Position numbers and translations under genes: made by a program
The notes under the pieces: model-generated
Told to the model about the DNA's origin: nothing
Databases searched by the model: none
The model's input: only the letters and a program-made list of their open reading frames with translations
Part shown: positions 13,739-19,894 of the stretch, piece after piece
Numbering within the stretch: position 1 is the first letter of the stretch
Layout of the letters: every line of letters begins with the position of its first letter
Assembly (NCBI GenBank): GCA_965369445.1
Contig: CBDUQU010000049.1
Span: 1 to 19,894, forward strand
Direction: 5' to 3'
Origin: SM23-73-3 sp965369445
Lineage (GTDB): Bacteria; Zixibacteria; MSB-5A5; SM1-73
Length of the DNA: 19,894 nt

Positions 13739-14629
13739 ATGATGAAAACTGCCAAGAAGATTCTTTCAGGGACCGTCCTTTTTTGCATCGTTTTGATCAA
13801 TCCCCTGAGTACGGGAGACGTTTACGCCGGAAAACATGCTATCGATAAGATCACCAGAACAATCGAGTTGAAGGGGGAGAAGCATCTCACCGTGAAGATG
13901 GATATTGGAGCGGGAATTATAGACCTGCGCAGGAATCGCACCGGCGATATTCTTATTGCAGAGGTGGAGTACGATCCGGACGAGCTACGAGTTGAAATAG
14001 AGTACGACGCCGAAAAAGACGAAGGCACTCTCTACCTGGAGAGCGATTCGAAGCGTAAGGGCATAGACTTGGACAAGGAGGACCACTACTGGAATCTTGA
14101 ATTCACCGACAGGATACCCATCACCTTTGAGATAGACGTGGGGGCATGTGAGGCCGATCTTGATTTCACCGGCTTGAAAATCGACCGGCTGGACATAGAT
14201 CTGGGGGCCTCCTCGGTGGACATCGATTTCCGCGAGCCCAATCCGGTGCGCATGCATAAGATAAGCATAGACGTGGGGGCAAGCGCTCTCACCATCATCG
14301 GATTAGGAAACGCCAACTTCGACCGGTTCTCCTTTGACGGGGGCATTGGAGATTTTACCCTGGACTTCTCGGGCGATTTCAAGCATCGGGCGCGGGTCGA
14401 CATCGACGTGGGCTTAGGCAGCCTCACCATTCGCCTGCCCAAAGATGCGGGAGTGGAGATCAGAAGCGAATCCTCCTTTCTCTCCTCCTTCTCCATAGAC
14501 AAGCGTGACTTCGATGAGGTCGAAGATGACCTCTATCAAAATGACAACTTCGGCGAAACGGACAAGGAGTTGATCTTCGAGGTGGACATCGGCTTGGGTT
14601 CCATTGATATCGAGCGCTGCGGTCGTTGA
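13739..14629 (+). CDS. Exported toast-rack/DUF4097-like beta-repeat protein
   Basis: The 296-residue product starts at the ATG at 13739, with AAGGAA about 9 nt upstream; a GTG at 13733 is too close to that site. Residues 1-30 are a signal peptide ending in VYA. The mature part is all beta, with a recurring D-[VL]-GA/GLG pattern: KMDIGAGIIDL, EIDVGACEADLDF, DIDLGASSVDIDF, SIDVGASALTIIGL, DIDVGLGSLTIRL, EVDIGLGSIDI. This is the toast-rack fold seen in LiaF, in DUF4097 proteins and in related envelope-stress proteins. It is likely periplasmic or surface-exposed, with no enzymatic motif. It lies in the sigma factor operon directly after the bactofilin-like gene; such adhesin-like proteins often accompany stress-responsive membrane proteins. 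Confidence 0.75.
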   Translation: MMKTAKKILSGTVLFCIVLINPLSTGDVYAGKHAIDKITRTIELKGEKHLTVKMDIGAGIIDLRRNRTGDILIAEVEYDPDELRVEIEYDAEKDEGTLYLESDSKRKGIDLDKEDHYWNLEFTDRIPITFEIDVGACEADLDFTGLKIDRLDIDLGASSVDIDFREPNPVRMHKISIDVGASALTIIGLGNANFDRFSFDGGIGDFTLDFSGDFKHRARVDIDVGLGSLTIRLPKDAGVEIRSESSFLSSFSIDKRDFDEVEDDLYQNDNFGETDKELIFEVDIGLGSIDIERCGR

Positions 14630-14754
14630 CTGGAGCAGAACCCTTTTTGAATTTTCCGATTTACGCTCACACCCGCTTCATGGCGGACAGTGTCTCCTTC
14701 ATTACCGCTAAGCACCAAACCAAAGAGCTCTAGACTGAAAGAGGAGAAAAGACC

Positions 14755-15005
14755 ATGACCACAGATCTCAAAGCCTGTGAGAGCTGCGGTATGCGCATGG
14801 GGGAGGCAAAGCATCAGGCGGAGGAGACGTAGGCAATCCCTACTGCGTTCATTGCACGGACGAAACCGGGAAGCTCAAAAGCCGCTCGGAAATCCGAGAA
14901 GGGATGATTAATCTCTTTATGTCCCGAATGGGAAAGCCCAGGGAAGAGGCGGAGAAGTTCGTGGACCAGCAGATGAACAAGCTTCCCGCTTGGAAGGACA
15001 GGTAA
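14755..15005 (+). pseudogene. Zinc-ribbon domain protein (PF12674-like), frameshifted
   Basis: A good ribosome-binding site (GAGGAGA) precedes the ATG. The first frame reads MTTDLKACESCGMRMGEAKH and stops at 14830-14832. A second frame, from about 14820, continues the protein: GDVGNPYCVHCTDETGKL, then EIREGMINLFMSRMGK and EEAEKFVDQQMNKLPAWKDR, ending at 15005. Together these give the four zinc ligands C-x2-C...C-x2-C of the putative zinc-ribbon family. Adding one base near GGCGGAGG (14817-14824) restores a single ORF of about 83 residues. Either the gene is freshly broken or the sequence has a one-base error in a G-rich run. Function is unknown; the family occurs in small soluble proteins. 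Confidence 0.75.
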
Positions 15006-15019
15006 AAGTCTTGCTCTGC

Positions 15020-15361
15020 GTGGGATGTTATCATCCCACGGCCCGGCGACCCCGTTACAACACACCTCCAGCAACCAGAGATTCTCCGCCCAACCTGCGG
15101 CAAGATTCACAATGACTGACGCCTATGTTTTGATTCTGTAGCCGCAATCTTTAGATTGCGCCAATCTTTTTTTGTGCCCGCCAGGTCCCCCGACCTGGCG
15201 GCGGGTGGCCCGGCTTGCCCGCCTCTGGCGGACTTGCCAGACCAGGTCTATTATCCCTCACAAGGAGGCTTTTACGTCCCCCTGATATCGAAGATCCGTA
15301 GGAACGGGGATACAGGGGGTTATTCTATTTGTCCCCCTGATAAGGGGGACTACAGGGGGTT
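15020..15361. repeat. Cluster of palindromes and short direct repeats between convergent genes
   Basis: This 410-nt gap (15006-15415) holds no gene. Perfect or near-perfect stems are CGTGGGATG/CATCCCACG (15019-15040), CGCAATCT/AGATTGCG (15143-15160, preceded by GTAGC as in the 1071-1161 element, with a T7 run seven bases after it), CCGCCAGGTC/GACCTGGCGG (15178-15201) and GTCCCCCT/AGGGGGAC (15331-15350). The words GTCCCCCTGATA (15276, 15331) and TACAGGGGGTT (15311, 15351) each occur twice in direct order. It may stop transcription from both sides, but mostly looks like a landing zone for dispersed repeats. Confidence 0.7.
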
Positions 15362-15415
15362 GTATGTTCCTTCAGGCCCTGCCCGCCTCGAGGCGGAGGT
15401 TTCGGACACCATAAG

Positions 15416-18058
15416 CTAAACCTCAAACACCTTCAGCACCTCATCCCCGTAATGGTTTATGACCTTCACAGCGATCTTCCCCGTCTCCGGCGGATTGAAC
15501 GGACGACTGGTGGTGCTGTAGAGTGCGGCCCAAGCGGTCTCGTCAATCTCGGCCCGCAGAGCGCGTTTTAGCTTGTCGTATGGCTCGTCGGAACCGGTGA
15601 AATAGGCATGCCGGACGAAGAAGCTTTCGCCGTTGTAGTTCGTGTCGATAAACCAGCAGGCGATGTCATCCGTAGACGATGAGCGAATCTCACCGGTCGT
15701 GGGGTCGTAGACATCCACTCCTTTTATTTCAAGGATGACTTTGCCATCCTTTGCCTTCTTGATTTCCAGGTCCGGTTCGCCGAACACCATAAACAGGTTT
15801 CCAGCGCCCGTTTTCTTGAGCAATTCGTCACCCATCGCCAGGTCGGGGTTCATCCGTGCAGGCAAGACGGAAAGTTTGCCATAGCGCTTGACCTCTTCTG
15901 AGACGTGGGGGTCGAAGGCGAAGCCGCAGACGATGAGCAGGTCGAAACCGACGCCCTGGACGGCCTCCTTGGCGGCCTCCTTTACCTGCTGAGGCCCAAC
16001 CGTGCCGTGCTCTGGGCCAATTGAAACGGCCACGCGCTTGCTCTTGCCGTCGGAATCGGTAAACTCGCCAACCGCGTGAAGCCAAGTCCCGGCATAGGGA
16101 TCAAGAGTGTCAAATTTGAGCCGTTCTTTTTTCCTTGTGTTCTGCACCCCCGCCTTGCGCAAGTTGTCAAGGATCATGGTGGCGAAATCCTGCCCGCGTT
16201 GGGCTTCATGCTCGGTGACTGTCCCGTTCATATCTTCGTCAGCAGTGGAGAGCACCCGATGGGGCGAGAGGCTCTCAACCGTGAAGGGACCCGCAACGCG
16301 AACAGTCTTCTTATCCTCATACGGTTGGTCCCAGAGTGTTTCGGCGTCAGCATGGCGGGCGATTGCCTTGTCGATCTGCTCGCGAGTCATGCCTTCCTTG
16401 ATATCAGGATTGTTGGCGATGGATTTGAGCATGACGTGGGGTACGCGCTTGTACACGAAGCCCTTGCGAAGGTCGCCCCCGGTCTGGTGAGGCGGCGGTA
16501 TCTTCCCTGTAAGTTCGGCTTCTTTCTCGACGCCTGCGGGCGAGTCAGCCAGCAGGTAGTAAGGATACTTGGCAGCCATGAGACGAGTCCTGGCCAGGGC
16601 GAGAGCAACACGGCTTGTGTCGATGGTAATCCACCGGCGGCCCCATTGCTCAGCAACAAAGGCAGTCGTGCCGCCTCCGCAGGTCGGGTCAAGCACCAGG
16701 TCGCCAGGGTCGCTGGTCATCAAGACGCAGCGCTCTACAACCCTGGCGGCGGTCTGAACTACGTATATCTTATCTTCAGCAGAGAATGCGGTAATTGCCG
16801 TGTCATCCCAGTAGTTTGTAAGAGCGGAAATAGCAAAATCTTCCAAAAACGCTTTGTACCAAAGCATATTTCCCTTGGCCTGCAGTCGACCAGCTGTTGC
16901 TAATTTCTTCATGCCCTGCTCAGTCGTTCTCCAACGCCGATCAGCCGTTGGTGGCCGAAAGACTTTGCCTCCGAATTCAAAAGCGAAATTGGTGGTTGTG
17001 GCAAAACCATGTGACGTTGGGTTCCCCAGTCCATAGATGCGCCATCGCTCAGGAATGGACGTAATCCCTGTCTGTTCCTGCTTAGACATTTTTCGCGTCT
17101 GTAAACCATCAGGCGACTCAATCCACTGAAAGGAGCGTGCGCCGGGTTCGCCGGGCCTTTTCGGTAAGAAAAGAGATCGTACTTTTATCGAATCGCGATC
17201 CTTGGTATACCACAGAAGATAATCATAGACTGCAGGTAGGGTTTCGCTGGAGAGACCAGGGGTTTTCTTGAAACCAATCTGGCAAACGAAGTTTTCACTC
17301 CTAAAGACCTCATCTAGGATGCTCCGGACAAGGTGTACGTTTTCGTCGCCCATTTGAACAAAAATGCTGCCCGTATCCGTGAGTAACTCCCGCGCGGCAA
17401 CGAGGCGATCACGGAGGTAAGCAAGGTAAGAGTGAATACCGAGCTTCCAAGTATCCCGGAAGGCACGAATCTGCTCAGGTTGACGTGTTACATCCTGAGC
17501 TTTGCTGTCCTTCACGTCTCTCTTGCGTGTGCTTACCTGCCAGTTGGACCCGAACTTGATGCCGTAAGGTGGATCAAGGTAAATGGTCTGGACCCTGCCC
17601 TTGAGCCCCTCCTTCTCGGCCAGACTTGTCATAACGAGCAGGGAGTCCCCGAGGATCATGCGGTTAGACCAATTCTGGTCATGCCGGTAAAACTCCACTT
17701 TCCGGTCGAAATCATCCTCAAGCCCGTTGAAGTCGGCGAAGAGGTCGGGCAGATCTTCGCCGGGCTGTCCTTTTCGGGGCAGAGCATCGATCAGCGCCTG
17801 CGGGTGGATCTTTTCTTGTATATAGATTGGCACCACCGGGACGCTCAAATCTTCGCGGTCCTGCTCATCTTTACCCTTCCACACCAGTTGTGGGTCAAGC
17901 GACGGGTCGCGGGGGTACAAAATCGTCTTAGGGGCTTTCTCATCGTCTGCCACGAAGTCGCGCAGCTCCTCGGTTGGTATGTTTTTTCGTTTGTCTTTAT
18001 GGCGAAGGGATTCTACTTTCTTGCTGCGCTTGGTTTTCTTAGTTGGTTTCTTTGGCAT
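15416..18058 (-). CDS. Type III-like site-specific DNA methyltransferase (beta-class, Mod subunit)
   Basis: This 880-residue enzyme would methylate adenine (or N4-cytosine) in host DNA with S-adenosylmethionine and give target specificity to the restriction complex. The catalytic motif LDPPYGIKFGSNW is at residues 161-173 and the SAM-binding motif LVLDPTCGGGTTAFVAE at 454-470; catalytic before SAM-binding is the beta-class order used by type III Mod subunits. Between them lies the presumed target-recognition region (about 260-430). A long C-terminal part (510-880, with FDLLIVCGFAFDPHV and LEIKGVDVYDP) is larger than in EcoP15I Mod and may help assembly. The N-terminus is very basic (PKKPTKKTKRSKK). 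Its start codon comes one base after the stop of the helicase-nuclease gene, so translation is coupled. Confidence 0.85.
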   Translation of the reverse strand: MPKKPTKKTKRSKKVESLRHKDKRKNIPTEELRDFVADDEKAPKTILYPRDPSLDPQLVWKGKDEQDREDLSVPVVPIYIQEKIHPQALIDALPRKGQPGEDLPDLFADFNGLEDDFDRKVEFYRHDQNWSNRMILGDSLLVMTSLAEKEGLKGRVQTIYLDPPYGIKFGSNWQVSTRKRDVKDSKAQDVTRQPEQIRAFRDTWKLGIHSYLAYLRDRLVAARELLTDTGSIFVQMGDENVHLVRSILDEVFRSENFVCQIGFKKTPGLSSETLPAVYDYLLWYTKDRDSIKVRSLFLPKRPGEPGARSFQWIESPDGLQTRKMSKQEQTGITSIPERWRIYGLGNPTSHGFATTTNFAFEFGGKVFRPPTADRRWRTTEQGMKKLATAGRLQAKGNMLWYKAFLEDFAISALTNYWDDTAITAFSAEDKIYVVQTAARVVERCVLMTSDPGDLVLDPTCGGGTTAFVAEQWGRRWITIDTSRVALALARTRLMAAKYPYYLLADSPAGVEKEAELTGKIPPPHQTGGDLRKGFVYKRVPHVMLKSIANNPDIKEGMTREQIDKAIARHADAETLWDQPYEDKKTVRVAGPFTVESLSPHRVLSTADEDMNGTVTEHEAQRGQDFATMILDNLRKAGVQNTRKKERLKFDTLDPYAGTWLHAVGEFTDSDGKSKRVAVSIGPEHGTVGPQQVKEAAKEAVQGVGFDLLIVCGFAFDPHVSEEVKRYGKLSVLPARMNPDLAMGDELLKKTGAGNLFMVFGEPDLEIKKAKDGKVILEIKGVDVYDPTTGEIRSSSTDDIACWFIDTNYNGESFFVRHAYFTGSDEPYDKLKRALRAEIDETAWAALYSTTSRPFNPPETGKIAVKVINHYGDEVLKVFEV

Positions 18059-18059
18059 A

Positions 18060-19894
18060 TCACGTTTCCTTACTTCTGCTCTCGTTTTTCTTCAAATAGG
18101 CGCGGATCAGGTTTTCCGCATCCCACGGGTCAGTGATTTCGATGAACTCCCAGCGGCCGAAACCGCCGTGATTGTTCACGGACGGTGCCCACAGGGCTTT
18201 CGCAGTGGCAACCTTAGCCGCCTTCTCCCTCTTTTGCTCCCCGGTGACCTCGATGACCAGGTTCAGCAAACCATCCGGGCCTTGGCCCTCGTCAATGCAG
18301 GCTATGAAGTCGGGGACGTAGTTCTTTTCCTCGCCGTTCAGCGTGTAAGGGATGGTGAAGCCAAGATTATGGTTCTTCACGTAACGGTCGACCTCGTCCA
18401 TGTCCTCTAACACCTGAGCAAGCTTCTGCTCCCATGAATCAGTGTCAGCCACCACGTGTGAGACGTGGCATTTGTCTTCTCGCGTCGTATACACGGGCCG
18501 GGTGGTGTCGAAATCGACGTAACGAGTCGAGCCAAGTGTGTCGTAGGGGCGCAAGATTGGCCTCAGTGCGGGGGTTCCTTCGGTCGATTGGACGATGGAC
18601 CTGTAGATACGGTCGGCTGCATCATGCGAGAATCGCGCCAGAAGCAACAGCTGCGGAAAGGTATTTGACTTGTACCTGACGCACCGATCGAGCCAAGTCT
18701 TGGTGATACCGAGAAGTTGCGGGAAAAGCCACGGTTTCAGGTTATTCTCGTCGTCCCGGAAGTACTTCTCCAGCGTCCGGCGGGCGATGACGAACGCAAC
18801 CTCGTTCACTCGTCGACTACGCAGATCGTCAAGTTTGTGGATGCTCCGCTCACCCACAATCGGATCAAGCTCTGTCTTGGTCGGAACATCGGCTGTCGAC
18901 AGAGAAAGCTCTGACTCTTTGCTGAACGTGGCATTGAGCCGTTCTCCGGGCAAGTCATACCGGTAACCGCTCAAGCGGGGAAAGGTTATTTCGCATCCGA
19001 TCCGGCTTTCCAGAGCGCGGACCCGGGTTGGAATTGGACCTGGCTTCGGCTCTTTGGTCGAGCCGCTGCAGGGGATGAATGAGAAAGGAACGCCATAGAC
19101 CTCGGCATACTCCGGCTCCAACTTGCCGCCTTCGTTCGTGGTATAGCTGATGCGACGTAGTGCCCGGCCGACCACCTGCTCGCAAAGAAGCTGCGTGCCG
19201 AAGGCCCGGACACCCAAGACGTGCGTCACGGTGTTCGCATCCCATCCCTCTGTGAGCATGGAAACGCTGACCACACATTTCACGTGTTCTCCGAGCTTCC
19301 CAGCTTTGCCGACCGTGTTCATCACTTCCCGGAGTAGATCCTCGTCGGTAAGGTTCTCGGCATCGCGGCCCGGAAAGCGTGTGCGGTATTCGGCCTTGAA
19401 CTCCTCTATTTCGCTTGCAGCGATCTTCTTGAACTCGGCACTCATGGCTTCGCCTGATTCGAGTTGCTGGCTGTCCACCAAAATGGTGTTGGGGCGCTGG
19501 AGCCATCCGCCATTCTCATCGTCGTTACGAAAGATCGGCAACTGTCCTGCCTGGACAACATTCTTATCTCTGGCCTCTTTCTCCCAGCCACCGATGTAGT
19601 CGAAGACCAGCTTTGACACGTTTGTGTTGTTGCAGACCACAATGAACACCGGCGGCGTGACACCCTTAGCCCTAGCCTCGGTGCTATTCTCCCAGAGCCG
19701 GTAGTACTTCTCGTAGTTGCTGTAGAGGCTGTGCAAGGCTCCTTGAAGCTCAACCGGGAGATTCGGCTCCCCGCCCACCGGCTGGGTTCTGCGGCCTTTC
19801 TTGGGCAAATCCTCCCGGATTCGGAGCCAAAGGTCGCGATAGGTGGGTTGTTCGCCGGTCACCGAATCGTCAGCGACAGGTACCCGCGGCACCT
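18060..19894 (-). CDS. Type III-like restriction subunit: SF2 helicase-nuclease, C-terminal part
   Basis: The frame is open at the right edge, so the N-terminal helicase half (Walker A and DEAD-like motifs) is outside the window. Visible, numbering the 610 residues seen, are SF2 motif V-like MLTEGWDANTVTHVLGVRAF (212-231) and motif VI QVVGRALRR (239-247), which bind and hydrolyse ATP. The C-terminal nuclease has SWEQKLAQVLED (487-498), PDF at 527-529 and LVIEVTGEQKREK at 545-557: a PD-(D/E)xK fold in which the usual ExK is E-V-T, with the lysine probably supplied a few residues later. It should translocate on and cut DNA lacking the Mod methyl mark. The gene precedes mod, the reverse of EcoP1I/EcoP15I. 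Confidence 0.85.
   Translation of the reverse strand, partial: VPRVPVADDSVTGEQPTYRDLWLRIREDLPKKGRRTQPVGGEPNLPVELQGALHSLYSNYEKYYRLWENSTEARAKGVTPPVFIVVCNNTNVSKLVFDYIGGWEKEARDKNVVQAGQLPIFRNDDENGGWLQRPNTILVDSQQLESGEAMSAEFKKIAASEIEEFKAEYRTRFPGRDAENLTDEDLLREVMNTVGKAGKLGEHVKCVVSVSMLTEGWDANTVTHVLGVRAFGTQLLCEQVVGRALRRISYTTNEGGKLEPEYAEVYGVPFSFIPCSGSTKEPKPGPIPTRVRALESRIGCEITFPRLSGYRYDLPGERLNATFSKESELSLSTADVPTKTELDPIVGERSIHKLDDLRSRRVNEVAFVIARRTLEKYFRDDENNLKPWLFPQLLGITKTWLDRCVRYKSNTFPQLLLLARFSHDAADRIYRSIVQSTEGTPALRPILRPYDTLGSTRYVDFDTTRPVYTTREDKCHVSHVVADTDSWEQKLAQVLEDMDEVDRYVKNHNLGFTIPYTLNGEEKNYVPDFIACIDEGQGPDGLLNLVIEVTGEQKREKAAKVATAKALWAPSVNNHGGFGRWEFIEITDPWDAENLIRAYLKKNESRSKET

Noticed and set aside
16076..16903. 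Long rightward ORF of 275 codons inside the methyltransferase gene
   Set aside because: It is antisense to well-conserved methyltransferase sequence that carries clear motifs; it is a shadow frame in GC-rich DNA.

Overview
The window looks like a contig from an uncultured FCB-group bacterium. That placement is inferred from a C-terminal type IX secretion (T9SS) sorting domain, a secreted PQQ-type propeller, an ECF sigma/bactofilin-like/toast-rack operon and intergenic DNA full of dispersed palindromes, as seen in candidate phyla such as WOR-3, Zixibacteria or KSB1. No rRNA or tRNA is present to fix the taxonomy.

Layout. 1-1024 is a graveyard of gene ends: the 3' part of a PQQ-like propeller gene, a remnant of the N-terminus of a PolX DNA polymerase, and the C-terminus of a T9SS-secreted protein fused in frame to that remnant. 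1300-3451 holds two ordinary membrane proteins (AI-2E family and YihY/BrkB family). 3540-8849 is an AT-richer accessory island: a good sigma-70-type promoter, a leader of nearly 300 nt rich in hairpins, a TcmP / radical SAM gene pair, a DarT-DarG DNA ADP-ribosylation toxin-antitoxin pair bracketed by 14-bp direct repeats, and an unrecognised gene with a possible C-terminal winged helix. 8889-10738 is a leftward housekeeping block (DUF523/TudS-like protein, M23 peptidase with its own promoter and terminator, a small unknown ORF). 10743-11630 is gene-poor. 11631-14629 is an ECF sigma operon with a bactofilin-like membrane protein and a toast-rack-like exported protein, followed by a frameshifted zinc-ribbon gene. 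15006-15415 is a cluster of palindromes between convergent genes. 15416 to the right edge carries, leftward, a type III-like restriction system: the C-terminal part of a helicase-nuclease subunit, then a complete beta-class DNA methyltransferase.

How the genes fit together. Two groups stand out. The first is defence/mobility: TcmP plus radical SAM, DarTG, and the type III-like R-M system lie within 16 kb, and several gene ends in the island run into repeat-derived DNA. The second is the envelope-stress-like ECF operon, which lacks a recognisable zinc-finger anti-sigma factor. The most promising under-described unit is the TcmP/radical SAM pair with its long leader, immediately upstream of DarTG. 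Its biochemical role is not known to me, and the link to defence is inference from neighbourhood.
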